Shown here: piece by piece, positions 26,401 to 35,199 of the stretch
Layout: each line of letters begins with the position of its first letter
How positions within the stretch are numbered: position 1 is the stretch's first letter
DNA from: CBDCFV01 sp963664625
GTDB lineage: Bacteria > Chloroflexota > Dehalococcoidia > Lucifugimonadales > UBA3495
Reading direction: 5' to 3'
Assembly: GCA_963664625.1 (NCBI GenBank)
Contig: OY761541.1
Span: 868,001-932,000 of the forward strand
DNA: 64,000 nucleotides
The notes under the pieces: model-generated
Told to the model about the DNA's origin: nothing
The model's input: the letters and a program-made list of their open reading frames with translations, nothing else
Database searches by the model: none
Position numbers and translations under genes: made by a program

Positions 26401-26694
26401 CTATTCGGTGATTAGTTCAAGAGAGGACTTTGGGATCTCTAGGGTGTAAGTGCCTAACGACGTCGGCGGGAAGCTCACAAGAACCATGTCTCCCCATTCG
26501 CCAACTTGCACGGCCGGAATTGTCGATGCTGTTCGGTCCCACATATGGGTGGGGATTATGACATAATACTCGTCCCCGCAGAACTGAAAAGTGACCGACA
26601 TCTCATTTCCTAATGGGCTATGCTTGATTCGCTCTTCTTCCACCGGAAAATCGATGTGTATCGGGGTGTCATACCATGTGGGTTGGGCAATCAT
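26401..26694 (-). CDS. Hypothetical protein upstream of dcd
   Basis: A 97-residue protein starting MIAQPTWYDTPIHIDFPVEE. It looks beta-rich (MSVTFQFCGDEYYVIIPTHM, MVLVSFPPTSLGTYTLEIPK). No motif recognised. Its stop lies 25 bp before the dcd start on the same strand, so the two form a small operon inside the block flanked by the GT4 3'-end repeats. Confidence 0.65.
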   Translation of the reverse strand: MIAQPTWYDTPIHIDFPVEEERIKHSPLGNEMSVTFQFCGDEYYVIIPTHMWDRTASTIPAVQVGEWGDMVLVSFPPTSLGTYTLEIPKSSLELITE

Positions 26695-26785
26695 AATGGA
26701 CCTGCTGACCAGTGGATTTGGTTGGAAATATAGGATGTGAGAAATGCCACCGTCAAGCGTCGTTTGTCATAATGGCTTATGGGAA

Positions 26786-26868
26786 CTGGGCCGCGACGCC
26801 CAGGAATACACCCTGGCCGAGTTCACCTGGCCGGCAGTGGCGGAGAAGTACTTGGGGGGTTATACGAG
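26786..26868 (+). repeat. GT4 3'-end repeat, copy 2 (orphan fragment)
   Basis: An orphan copy of the end of the glycosyltransferase, running to a TAA at 26869. It differs from copy 1 at 7 of 83 positions, mostly at third codon positions, so it looks like the end of a diverged homologous gene rather than a fresh duplication. The rest of 26695-26907 holds no other recognisable feature. Confidence 0.85.
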
Positions 26869-26907
26869 GTAAGGTATCCGCAGGAACCTAATTTGAGGGA
26901 ATTGATT

Positions 26908-27114
26908 ATGCATTCTTGCCAAGGGTTGTTGGCTTGTTGTCACATTTGTGGCTCATCTCTCGATGATTTGCATGACTATCGCTGCGCCTTATGCAGACGT
27001 GAAGCTTGTGACAAGGACATTCAGATATGTCAAGAGGAAGATTGTGATCAAATAATGTGCTTCGCCTGCGTTGAGCCGCACATCCGAACTTGCCATCCGG
27101 GGGTATGGGATTGA
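26908..27114 (+). CDS. Small Cys-rich (zinc-ribbon-like) protein
   Basis: A 68-residue protein starting MHSCQGLLACCHICGSSLDD. It has CHIC, CALCRREAC, CQEEDCDQIMCFAC and a C-terminal HIRTCH, giving about four paired metal-binding knuckles, reminiscent of cross-brace (B-box/RING-like) zinc folds. The frame is open upstream, but that part is the GT4 fragment, so the ATG at 26908 is chosen. Lower-GC accessory block; function unknown. Confidence 0.6.
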   Translation: MHSCQGLLACCHICGSSLDDLHDYRCALCRREACDKDIQICQEEDCDQIMCFACVEPHIRTCHPGVWD

Positions 27115-27138
27115 TGGTGACTCAGGGAGAATGTCGGA

Positions 27139-27630
27139 ATGAATGACGACTCTACCACGCTAAGGATAGCACAAGAGGGGTTGAGGCAGATTGAGGACGC
27201 CATACTGGAGTTGTTACACCGCAATCCTCAAGGTCTGCGAAATGTGCAGGTCGCGGACATGCTGGGATTAAGCTCCATTGTTCGGGGAGGTCAACGGAAT
27301 TACTTGACCTACTCGGTGCTTGGCGGATTATTGGACCAAGGCAAGATATCGTGGGACGCTGACTCCAAGCTGTATTATCGGTCAAGTGCTGATAGCACGG
27401 TTCAATCTCTAGCACAAAAAGGATTGGCCCAAATTGAAGAGGCTATCTTGGAGTTGCTGGCCCAAAATCCGCAAGGTCTCCGAAATGTACAGATTGCGGA
27501 TATGCTGCATCTCCACTCAGCCGTTCGTGGTGGAAGAAGAAACTACTTGACCTATTCTATCCTCGGAGGGTTATTGGCGGACGGAAGGATTGTCCGTGAT
27601 GAAAAATCCAGGACCTACACCAAGGCATAG
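27139..27630 (+). CDS. Double winged-helix DNA-binding protein
   Basis: A 163-residue protein made of two tandem copies of an ~80-residue unit. Unit 1: EGLRQIEDAILELLHRNPQG, LRNVQVADMLGLSSI, RNYLTYSVLGGLLDQGKI. Unit 2: KGLAQIEEAILELLAQNPQG, LRNVQIADMLHLHSAV, RNYLTYSILGGLLADGRI. Each looks like a winged helix-turn-helix; such domains occur in restriction or defence-linked regulators. Its end overlaps open frame upstream of the Uma2 gene. Confidence 0.7.
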   Translation: MNDDSTTLRIAQEGLRQIEDAILELLHRNPQGLRNVQVADMLGLSSIVRGGQRNYLTYSVLGGLLDQGKISWDADSKLYYRSSADSTVQSLAQKGLAQIEEAILELLAQNPQGLRNVQIADMLHLHSAVRGGRRNYLTYSILGGLLADGRIVRDEKSRTYTKA

Positions 27631-27733
27631 ATGCGGAATCACTGTGTTATCATTTGTCGCTAGGGTCCTAACTACCCCTTGGCACTCCACGAGGCTCATT
27701 TTGACTTCCGAACCCGCTCAGCCCGACCGGACA

Positions 27734-28429
27734 ATGATCCCCTACCGGTATGTTCTGCCCAAGGAGTACACATTTCCGGACCCCGAACCCGCTCCGGACT
27801 CTATGAGGGCAAGCCCTGTCGTTGCAAGATGCGGCTACACCCTTCAGGACCACTTCAACACTTGGGGCCGGGACGACGTGTATATCGGTTCCGGGGGCTT
27901 TCAGTTCTGGTTCCCCCAGTGCCCCAACGCCATAGCGACGCCCGACCTTTTCGTCGCCTTCGGCGTGAAATTTGCCGTATTCCCGAGCGTCTGCTACAAC
28001 ATTTGGGATGACAAACCCCCGGACTTGGTGCTGGAAGTAGCATCGATTCATAAAGACCGCTTTGGAATCGACGATGACATCAACCGTAAGCCCGGTCTCT
28101 ACGCGCTGCTGGGCATTGGCGAATACTGGCGCTTCGACTCCACCGGCGGCGACTATTACGGATACCATCTGGCCGGTGATATTCTGGTCGATGGGGCATA
28201 CCAGCCAATTCCGCTAACCACCGAGCCGGATGGGACGGTGTGGGGCTACAGCCCTGTGCTTGACCTGAGTATCTGCGCGAACTTCGCCGAGTGGGGAGAC
28301 CGGCTGCGTTTCTACGATGCCAAGGCCGGCGCCTACCTGCGGAACATGCAGGAAGCGAACGCCGCCATCGCAGAGCGTGACAGGGAGATCGAGCGATTGA
28401 ATGAGGAAATCCACCGCTTGCGGGCTTAG
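27734..28429 (+). CDS. Uma2-family (DUF820) nuclease-like protein with C-terminal coiled coil
   Basis: A 231-residue protein. The start MIPYRYVLPKEYTFPDPEP is chosen at 27734; the frame is open further upstream without family sequence. The core shows the PD-(D/E)xK-like fold of Uma2 proteins, with PDLFVAFGV (~73) and PPDLVLEVASIHKDRFGIDD (~97), then LGIGEYWRFD. The C-terminus is a short coiled coil (EANAAIAERDREIERLNEEI). Uma2 proteins are abundant putative endonucleases, often associated with mobile DNA; target unknown. Confidence 0.85.
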   Translation: MIPYRYVLPKEYTFPDPEPAPDSMRASPVVARCGYTLQDHFNTWGRDDVYIGSGGFQFWFPQCPNAIATPDLFVAFGVKFAVFPSVCYNIWDDKPPDLVLEVASIHKDRFGIDDDINRKPGLYALLGIGEYWRFDSTGGDYYGYHLAGDILVDGAYQPIPLTTEPDGTVWGYSPVLDLSICANFAEWGDRLRFYDAKAGAYLRNMQEANAAIAERDREIERLNEEIHRLRA

Positions 28430-28549
28430 AGCTTATCCGATGATCAAGTTGGACACTTTCCGTCATTCCCGCGCAGGCGGGAATCCATTACTTGGCACAC
28501 TGGACTCCCGCTTTCGCGGGAGTGACGATGGATAGTTTCCGGATAGGCT
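28430..28549. repeat. Inverted-repeat (MITE-like) element
   Basis: A 120-bp element bounded by AGCTTATCCGA and, inverted, CGGATAGGCT. Inside are two hairpins, GTCATTCCCGCGCAGGCGGG and a CCCGCTTTCGCGGG arm. The ends differ from the 2669/47493 family, though the hairpin cores are shared. It fills the gap between Uma2 and the glycosidase. Confidence 0.7.
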
Positions 28550-28610
28550 GTTAGCGTCATTGCGCCTTTGCGTTAAATCTCCCCGCGATAGGCTTTACAG
28601 GAGTGAAAAC

Positions 28611-29840
28611 ATGGACCGGCAACAACTGGAAGAGGGCGCACGCAACATATTGCTTACCAACCTGCGGCGGGGGGTGGCCGACTGGAACGGCAAGGAGTAC
28701 AGCTTCGTTTGTCCTTCGTTGACCGGGTATCCCTTCCAGTGGTTCTGGGACTCGTGTTTCCACGCCATCGCCCTGCTCCACCTTGACGTGGACCAAGCCA
28801 AGGCGGAGATGCGGACCCTGATGAGCGGGGCGCTCCCCGACGGGTTCATCCCCCACATTATTTTCTGGGAAATGGAGAAGCAACCGGACTTCCTGGCGCG
28901 GAACATCGTCGGGATGGTGTCGCCCAACTACAGTTCGACCATGCAGCCGCCCATAATCGGCTACGCGGTGGAGCGAATCTACGATGCCACCGGCGACGAA
29001 GAGTTCCGCGACATGGCCCTTCCGGTGCTGGTGGGGTTCTATCGCTGGCTGGACCGGGTGCGCGACCCGGACAACGACGGGTTGATCGCCGCTATCCAGC
29101 CGGAGGAGGCTGGGACCGACTGCTCACCCAAGTACGACGAGGTGCTGGGGCTGGAAGACCTGAGCAACCGGGGATTCATCGCCGCCCTTAGCAAGGTCTA
29201 TGAAGCCTACACTCCCATGCGGGGCGACGACCAGCGAATCCTGGCCGCCGACATATTCCACGTCGAGGACGTGCTGGTCAACTCCATCTACGTGCTGGGG
29301 CTGCGGTCGCTGGCCCGCCTGCTGGGGGATACCCCGGAAGCGGCGGAGTTCACCCGCCAAGCCGACAAGACCCGCGACGCTTTGCTGGCCAAATGCTGGG
29401 ATGAGGAAGCCGGCGCATTCTTCGACCTGTCAGGCGTGGCGGAAAAGCCGCTGAAAGTTGTCACCATCAGCTCGCTGATGCCGCTGGTCATGGACGACCT
29501 GCCAAGGCCCATCGTAGAGCGGTTGGTGACGGACTGGGTCATCAATCCCAACCACTTCTGGACTCCCTATCCCCTGCCCTCGGTCCCGGCGTCGGACCCC
29601 AAGTTCATGCCCGGTAACCCGCGCGGGTTCATCTGGCGGGGGCCGTCCTGGATCAACACCAACTGGTTCTTGTCCCACGGGCTGCGGCGGCACGGTTACG
29701 TGGAGATTGCGGACGCCATAGTCGCCAAGAGCCACGAGTGCATCGAAAAGTCGGGGTACAGAGAGTATTACCACCCCTACACCGCAGAGGGATTGGGCGC
29801 ACCGAATTTCGGCTGGTCCACGCTGATACTGGATATGTGA
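28611..29840 (+). CDS. GH63-like / mannosylglycerate-hydrolase-type glycosidase
   Basis: A 409-residue all-helical (alpha/alpha)6-type protein; the ATG at 28611 follows CAGGAGTG. GYPFQWFWDSCFHAIALLHL (~37-57), ILVNSIYVLGLRSLARLLGD-like helices, and GFIWRGPSWINTNWFLSHGL (~340) match the family that hydrolyses glucosyl- or mannosylglycerate and related disaccharides. The WFWDSCFH and RGPSWINTNW stretches line the active site in relatives. Possibly used for compatible-solute or saccharide turnover. Confidence 0.8.
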   Translation: MDRQQLEEGARNILLTNLRRGVADWNGKEYSFVCPSLTGYPFQWFWDSCFHAIALLHLDVDQAKAEMRTLMSGALPDGFIPHIIFWEMEKQPDFLARNIVGMVSPNYSSTMQPPIIGYAVERIYDATGDEEFRDMALPVLVGFYRWLDRVRDPDNDGLIAAIQPEEAGTDCSPKYDEVLGLEDLSNRGFIAALSKVYEAYTPMRGDDQRILAADIFHVEDVLVNSIYVLGLRSLARLLGDTPEAAEFTRQADKTRDALLAKCWDEEAGAFFDLSGVAEKPLKVVTISSLMPLVMDDLPRPIVERLVTDWVINPNHFWTPYPLPSVPASDPKFMPGNPRGFIWRGPSWINTNWFLSHGLRRHGYVEIADAIVAKSHECIEKSGYREYYHPYTAEGLGAPNFGWSTLILDM

Positions 29841-29843
29841 CCG

Positions 29844-31445
29844 CTACCAGCGGCCCCGCAGCACCTTGGCAACCAGGGCGTGTTCCCTGTTCAAATTGAA
29901 GGTGCTCAGTCTCCGTCTCCGGCCTGATTCTTCGTCCCTGACGTTATGCCAGCCCTTGACGAAGAGGTTGGCGTTGCCAAGTTCCCTGACTATCTTGCTG
30001 ACGTAGGACCGGGAATGGGCCTGGCCCCAGCGGTGCATGATTTCCGGGTGCTCTTCCTGGACGCCCTGGTTCAAGGCTTGACAGACCTCGGCGACCAGGA
30101 AGTTGAAAGCCATGTGCCTGTTGCCTTCCTGCTGCCGCTCAAGCGTGTCGGCCATCACGATGAGGTCCGACACCCTCGCGCCGTTCAGGTCGTCTTCCGG
30201 CTGCGCGGGCAGATTCAACTGGGTTACGGTCTCTTCCAGTAAAGCCACCAGTTCGGAGTCGATCTCCCCAGTATCCTCGGTCGGCTCTTCGGCCTCGGGG
30301 GTTGGGGTTGGTTCCGCTGGTTGGTCTTCCAAGTGTTCTACTGTCGCACCGGGAGCATCCGGCTCAGCCACTTGTTCGAGTGCGTTCTCTTCCAAGACGG
30401 CTGTTGCGGCCGACTCCGCGGGCTGACCGGGGACATTTTCCTCTGCTCCGTCGCCAGTGGAGTCGGCAATTGCTTCGTTAGAGGTTTCAATGACAGGCGT
30501 GCCCTGGAACCTCCGCCGCCTGGCCTGGTGTGGAGTTTCAACCACGTCCGCCGCAGCGTCTTGCCCTCCGTCGGCGGAAACACCGTCTGATTCCTCGGGA
30601 TGCTCTTCGTCCGCCATGATGGCCCAGTCCACCAACCCTGCCGTAACTACCTTGATATTGCCCTCTTGGGCAACCCTGGACATCAGCTTCTTGAAGCCGG
30701 AAAACCCAAACTTCTTCTCGTCGAAGTTGGGATGCCGGCGCATCAGCCGTTGCTTTATGGAGGTCAGCAACGGTGTACCCCCGGCTTGGCGTTCCGTGCG
30801 GACAATGTCCTCTATGGCGGCGATAATCGCTGACAACTCTTGCCGTGCGGCGGCGGCCCTGCCCGAGTTATGCCCATTGGACGCAGGTTGCGGCTCGGGC
30901 GCGGAGACGACATCCACGTCCACATCGTAGAGAATCAGCTCGTCGACCTGGTCGGCGAACCTGCGGGAGGTGGCCCATGACACGCCGATGATGACTACGC
31001 GCTTGCCCATAGTGCGCAGGGCGTTGATGACGTGGATGAAGTCCGAGTCCCCCGATACTAGGACGTAGGTGCCGATGTTGGGGTAGGAATGGGCGCACTC
31101 GATGCAGTCCGCCGTCATTTTGACGTCAACGCTGTTCTTGACGCGGGTAGTGCGTCCGGGAGAAGCCCCCGAATGCGCCAGCCTGGTGGGCACGTATACC
31201 GGGTCAATGCCTGCCGCATATAGGGCGGGAGGATCATTGATAAACTGGCTTGCTCCACGCAGTTCCGGGGCACGGGTTACCCAGTCGGCATAGGCTTTGG
31301 CCACTACCACGCGACCGTAGTTGGAGACTTCTTCTTTCAGTGCGGAGACATTTGGATGACGATGGCCGACGGCCAAGCTGATTTTGAAGTTCTCCCAATC
31401 GAGAAACAGGGCCACGTCGGCCCCTGAGTTTATAGGTGTGTTCAT
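29844..31445 (-). CDS. NYN (PIN-like) ribonuclease domain protein with OST-HTH/LOTUS domain
   Basis: A 533-residue protein. The N-terminal NYN domain (residues 1-~185) shows acidic metal-site residues in ALFLDWENFK, NSVDVKMTADCIE and VLVSGDSDFIHVINALRTMG. An OST-HTH/LOTUS-like region follows at ~205-275 (PLLTSIKQRLMRRHPNFDEK, KFGFSGFKKLMSRVAQEG). A long acidic, Pro/Glu-rich linker (~290-410) leads to a C-terminal folded domain. NYN-LOTUS proteins are thought to bind and cut RNA. Its end converges on the glycosidase with a 3-bp gap. Confidence 0.88.
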   Translation of the reverse strand: MNTPINSGADVALFLDWENFKISLAVGHRHPNVSALKEEVSNYGRVVVAKAYADWVTRAPELRGASQFINDPPALYAAGIDPVYVPTRLAHSGASPGRTTRVKNSVDVKMTADCIECAHSYPNIGTYVLVSGDSDFIHVINALRTMGKRVVIIGVSWATSRRFADQVDELILYDVDVDVVSAPEPQPASNGHNSGRAAAARQELSAIIAAIEDIVRTERQAGGTPLLTSIKQRLMRRHPNFDEKKFGFSGFKKLMSRVAQEGNIKVVTAGLVDWAIMADEEHPEESDGVSADGGQDAAADVVETPHQARRRRFQGTPVIETSNEAIADSTGDGAEENVPGQPAESAATAVLEENALEQVAEPDAPGATVEHLEDQPAEPTPTPEAEEPTEDTGEIDSELVALLEETVTQLNLPAQPEDDLNGARVSDLIVMADTLERQQEGNRHMAFNFLVAEVCQALNQGVQEEHPEIMHRWGQAHSRSYVSKIVRELGNANLFVKGWHNVRDEESGRRRRLSTFNLNREHALVAKVLRGRW

Positions 31446-31469
31446 ACTATTCCGATAATTAACGCTCTC

Positions 31470-31658
31470 TCAGCCTCTGAAATACAAACCAATAACTGCG
31501 GACAAAGTGGTGGCCCAGTAGGCAATCAATAGGATTTCAAGATTTTTGAAGCCTCTACGGATGTCAACTCGTAGCAAATCCATGGTGTGGCGCAAGTCAC
31601 GAAAAGCGCACTTAACCCGGGCATTGCCTATGTCCGATTTACTGACCCGTTGTTCCAC
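31470..31658 (-). CDS. Small protein with amphipathic N-terminus and C-terminal membrane helix
   Basis: A 62-residue frame with a GTG start. It reads LRHTMDLLRVDIRRGFKNLE then a hydrophobic helix ILLIAYWATTLSAVIGLYF. The layout resembles the other coiled-coil plus membrane-helix proteins at 19170 and 39801. It may be real but has no clear ribosome-binding site; function unknown. Confidence 0.4.
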   Translation of the reverse strand: MEQRVSKSDIGNARVKCAFRDLRHTMDLLRVDIRRGFKNLEILLIAYWATTLSAVIGLYFRG

Positions 31659-32022
31659 AACTGCTCACGCGTTCTCTGGACTCAAGCACCAGTATAATAC
31701 CAGACTAATTGGCTTGCTACACACACTGCTACCTCAAACCATAGGTTTTCGGGGGACTGTGCAAAGTCGAGGACGCAAATTGCCAGTTCACCCCCCGTCT
31801 CCACGAGGGCAGGCGTCATTCCCGCGCAGGCGAGAATCCATCGTAGATGGTTTGGTTCCCCGCCTTCGCGGGGAAGACGGATCGGAGCGGGATTTAGATT
31901 TAGGGGGAGACTTTGCACATGCCCTGATCAGTTTTCCGGCAGGTATGTCCCACGCCACTGCCGTCATGTATGATGAGCAGCGACTGAAAGCCTGAATTTG
32001 AGACCAAGTGAGAAGAAGGATT
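31659..32022. other. Intergenic stretch of 364 bp
   Basis: This gap between the small membrane-helix frame and the SDR gene holds one inverted-repeat element at 31751-31924. Outside that element I see no gene, RNA or clear promoter. Confidence 0.7.
31751..31924. repeat. Inverted-repeat (MITE-like) element
   Basis: A 174-bp element with ends GGGGGACTGTGCAAAGTC and, inverted, GACTTTGCACATGCCC; TGTGCAAAGTC is shared exactly. Inside is the GTCATTCCCGC hairpin core and a CCCCGCCTTCGCGGGG arm. Non-coding; unlike the other families at its ends. Confidence 0.7.
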
Positions 32023-32838
32023 ATGCCGGAACGCCGTCCACGATTGGAAGGAAAGGTCGCCATTGTTACGGGCGCGGGGTCCAGCGGCCCTGGAATTGGC
32101 AACGGCAAGGCCACGTCGTTGCTCTTTGCCAGGGAGGGCGCCAAGGTCGTGTTGGCCGACGCGGCGTTGCCAAGAGCCGAGGAGACCTTGGCAATGATAC
32201 GGGAAGAAGGCGGAGACGCCATAGCAGTGCAAGCGGACGTTACCAATGCCGCCGAATGCCAGAGCATGGTTGACGCCGCCATTGACCGTTACGGAAGGCT
32301 GGACATCCTGGACAACAACGTCGGCATATCCATGCGCGGCACCGTGGTGGAAGCCACCGAGGAGGACTGGGACCGGATCATTGCGGTCAACGTGAAGAGC
32401 ATGGTCCTGTCCAGCAAGGCCGCCATTCCCAGGATGAGGGAGAGCGGCGGCGGGTCGATCATCAACATCTCCTCCATCGCCGGACTTCGCGCCCATTCCC
32501 AGACGCCCTACACCACCAGCAAGGCCGCCGTGGTGGGGTTGACCTTCTCCATGGCGGGTGACCACGGCAAGGACAACATCCGGGTCAACTGCATAGCTCC
32601 CGGCCTGCTGCACACACCTATGACCGAACCCAGGATGACGCCGGAACTGCGGGAAATACGCAAAAACGCCGCGCCACTGGCCACGGAAGGCAACGCTTGG
32701 GACGTGGCGTGGGCCGCGTTGTTCCTGGCCAGCGATGAAGCGCGGTGGATTACCGGCGTGGTGCTGCCGGTGGACGCCGGGCTGACTATAACCAGCCCGG
32801 TAACCTACCAGACAATGTCCCAGCAGGCGCGTTATTAG
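32023..32838 (+). CDS. SDR-family oxidoreductase
   Basis: A 271-residue classical short-chain dehydrogenase; the ATG at 32023 follows GAAGAAGG (a GTG at 32008 is possible). Cofactor loop VTGAGSSGPGIGNG, NNVGIS, catalytic Ser in INISS and YTTSK as the YxxxK site are intact, with LPVDAGLTI at the C-terminus. Residue order is very like the SDR at 62595, so the two are paralogues. Substrate unknown. Confidence 0.92.
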   Translation: MPERRPRLEGKVAIVTGAGSSGPGIGNGKATSLLFAREGAKVVLADAALPRAEETLAMIREEGGDAIAVQADVTNAAECQSMVDAAIDRYGRLDILDNNVGISMRGTVVEATEEDWDRIIAVNVKSMVLSSKAAIPRMRESGGGSIINISSIAGLRAHSQTPYTTSKAAVVGLTFSMAGDHGKDNIRVNCIAPGLLHTPMTEPRMTPELREIRKNAAPLATEGNAWDVAWAALFLASDEARWITGVVLPVDAGLTITSPVTYQTMSQQARY

Positions 32839-32871
32839 TACTGGATCAAACCAGCATTTGAACACGGGGGC

Positions 32872-32991
32872 ATGGACTGTGCAGTAGTGGTGGTTGAGTC
32901 CCTGTTCGTCCGCGACGGGGACGGGTACTATGCCATCTGGCGCCAGCTCAAGTGCGAGCTCCCGAACACATGGGAGACTAATCGGAAATAG
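32872..32991 (+). CDS. Very small open frame, possible peptide or gene remnant
   Basis: A 39-residue frame (VVVVESLFVRDGDGYYAIWR then QLKCELPNTWETNRK) between the SDR and the nuclease-domain gene. The sequence is not obviously random and may be the end of a lost gene. No clear ribosome-binding site; low confidence. Confidence 0.25.
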   Translation: MDCAVVVVESLFVRDGDGYYAIWRQLKCELPNTWETNRK

Positions 32992-33002
32992 AGGGTATCT
33001 AA

Positions 33003-33560
33003 ATGGCGAAAGCCAAATACATTCAGGATATTGAAAATACGATTGCGGATGCCCGGAGACGACTGAAGAAACACCGCAATTTGGAGTGGAACGAATATAA
33101 GACCAGATACTACTTGCTTGATCCAATCCTACGGTCACTCGGGTGGGACTTAAGCGATCCTGCTCAAGTACTGGTCGAGGATTCAACCGTTAACAGAGAC
33201 CGTCCTGACTACAGATTCCTTGGTTCCAACGCCAACGCTTCATTGATGGTGGTGGAGGCCAAAAAAATCTTTCGTAGCGACATTGAGTACATCTTCAGCA
33301 ATCAAGCCCCGGATGAGGACGCCTATGACTACTGGGTTGAGTACAGCGAAGATGACATTTCCCAACTCCGAAAGTACGTGAGTGACCTCCGGACTGGCTA
33401 TGCCGTTCTCAGTGATGGAAATGCGTGGTGCATTTGGGACTTGAGCAAAGGAAACGACTTGGCTCAAGGCTCATGGTCAGCCTATGTATGGGCGTTTTGT
33501 GAAGATTTGCCCTACGTGTCAGATACGTTGAAGATCCTCTGCCGCCGTAACCTGCCCTAG
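33003..33560 (+). CDS. HsdR N-terminal-like nuclease domain protein
   Basis: A 185-residue stand-alone protein resembling the N-terminal nuclease domain of type I restriction R subunits: NLEWNEYKTRYYLLDPILRS, RPDYRF and LMVVEAKKIF supply a PD-(D/E)xK-type site (D, then E-A-K). A helicase part and HsdM/HsdS are absent. Lower GC than the flanks suggests transfer. It could be a nuclease in its own right or a remnant. Confidence 0.75.
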   Translation: MAKAKYIQDIENTIADARRRLKKHRNLEWNEYKTRYYLLDPILRSLGWDLSDPAQVLVEDSTVNRDRPDYRFLGSNANASLMVVEAKKIFRSDIEYIFSNQAPDEDAYDYWVEYSEDDISQLRKYVSDLRTGYAVLSDGNAWCIWDLSKGNDLAQGSWSAYVWAFCEDLPYVSDTLKILCRRNLP

Positions 33561-33654
33561 TCCAAATGAGAGAATTCCCTCAATTCCTGATTTGATCCAA
33601 TACTAGGGCTTGGAACAGGCTATCCGGCTGTAGCCCCACGACGCCCCAAAGAGT

Positions 33655-35193
33655 CTACTGTTGCGCCAAATCCCCCACTGCCTTCACCCTGACCCGGGTG
33701 GCGTTGCTGGGCACGTAGGTCAAGGGCACCTCTTCGATGTCCACTACCTCGACGGTAGAAGCGTCGGCCCCGGCCGCTACGGCCCGGTTCATCGCTTCGG
33801 CGCGGGCGTCGGCGATGGCCTCCTCTCGCCCCGTCGTTTCCAACGAGTAGACCCTCTCGATTTGACCGCCAACCTGGGCGATGGCCGCCCCAATGGCGTT
33901 GGCTACGCCTGCGTGTTCCGGGCGCAGCACTTCCGACGCGCCGCTCAACGAATCGCCCACCAGGATGCTGCCCCCTCCCACCAGGATCACCGGCATGTCT
34001 CCGTAGCTGACCTTTACGCGGTCTATGGCCGTTTCCACCCGCATTTGTATCTCGGCCAGGACTTGGCTGACCAACGACGGCTCCAGCCCTTTGACCATTG
34101 CAGCGTCTCCTAGCGTGACCCGTCCTCCGGCAACGGCGAGGTCGGTGGTGGTCAACGTCTCGCCGCCGAAAATTAACGCCTCCTCCGTAAGCCGGTATCC
34201 CACGCTTTCCGGCCCGATACGTAGCGGGTCCCGATCCACCACGCTGCCGCCGCCCAACGGGATGGACAAAACGTCCGGCATTCTGAAGTTGGTCCGAACC
34301 CCGGCCAGTTCGATGGCCACGGCCGCTTCCCTTGGGAAGCCCTTTACCAACGCACCCACGTCCGTTGACGTTCCTCCCACGTCCACCACGATGCCGTCCC
34401 GGACGCCCGACAGGAAGGCCGCGCCGCGCATACTGTTGGTAGGGCCGGACGCGATGGTGAGAACGGGGTAACGCGAGGCGAACTCGGCGTCCATCAAAGT
34501 CCCGTCGTTCTGGCTCATGTACAATCGTGCGTTAAGCCCCAGGGAACGCAGGGCCTGTTGGATACCCTGAATCGTCCGTCGGGCCATGTCACCCAGGCAG
34601 GCATTCAGGGCGGCGGCGTTTTCCCGCTCCAAAAGTCCCATGCGGCCGTTCTCGTGGGACACGGTTACGCGCATTTCCGGGGCCTCTTCCTGGATAATGG
34701 CTGCTGCCTGTTCTTCGTGCGCGGTGTTGACCGGGGAGAACACACCTGACACGGCCACGGCGGCAACGCCTTGGCGGCGCATGTCTTGAATTACTGACGT
34801 GATTTCCTTCCGGTCCAGCGAGGATATTTCCCTCCCGTCGAACTCGTGTCCGCCCGGAACCATGTAGGTAAGGCCGCCTATGGCGTCTTTCAACGGCGCG
34901 GGCCAGTCCACCAACGGCGGCAGCAGCTTGGTCGCCGGCAGGGACAACCGCACGACACCGGTGGGTGAAAGGTCACGACGTTCCAGAAGGGCATTGGTGA
35001 AGTGGGTCGTCCCGACCATCACCGCGTCAACCCGTCCGTCCCCAGGAAGGTGCTTCAACACCTCGGTCAGGGCGTCGATGATGCCGGACGTTACGTCCCC
35101 GGTGGTGGGCAGCTTGGCCGCGCCCACCAGGTTGTTGCCGTCCATCAGGACAGCGTCGGTGTTGGTGCCTCCTACATCTACTCCAACAAACAC
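33655..35193 (-). CDS. Hydantoinase/oxoprolinase family protein (HyuA-like)
   Basis: A 512-residue protein; GTG start at 35193. The N-terminal half has the ASKHA-type phosphate loops VGVDVGGTNTDAV (residue 3) and IVVDVGGTSTDVGALVKGFP (~267), and GGGSVVDRDPLRIGPESVGY (~315) near the active site. Relatives hydrolyse hydantoins or 5-oxoproline with ATP. It lies 6 bp after the DUF917 gene, the usual pairing for this subfamily. Confidence 0.9.
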   Translation of the reverse strand: MFVGVDVGGTNTDAVLMDGNNLVGAAKLPTTGDVTSGIIDALTEVLKHLPGDGRVDAVMVGTTHFTNALLERRDLSPTGVVRLSLPATKLLPPLVDWPAPLKDAIGGLTYMVPGGHEFDGREISSLDRKEITSVIQDMRRQGVAAVAVSGVFSPVNTAHEEQAAAIIQEEAPEMRVTVSHENGRMGLLERENAAALNACLGDMARRTIQGIQQALRSLGLNARLYMSQNDGTLMDAEFASRYPVLTIASGPTNSMRGAAFLSGVRDGIVVDVGGTSTDVGALVKGFPREAAVAIELAGVRTNFRMPDVLSIPLGGGSVVDRDPLRIGPESVGYRLTEEALIFGGETLTTTDLAVAGGRVTLGDAAMVKGLEPSLVSQVLAEIQMRVETAIDRVKVSYGDMPVILVGGGSILVGDSLSGASEVLRPEHAGVANAIGAAIAQVGGQIERVYSLETTGREEAIADARAEAMNRAVAAGADASTVEVVDIEEVPLTYVPSNATRVRVKAVGDLAQQ

Positions 35194-35199
35194 GATCAG

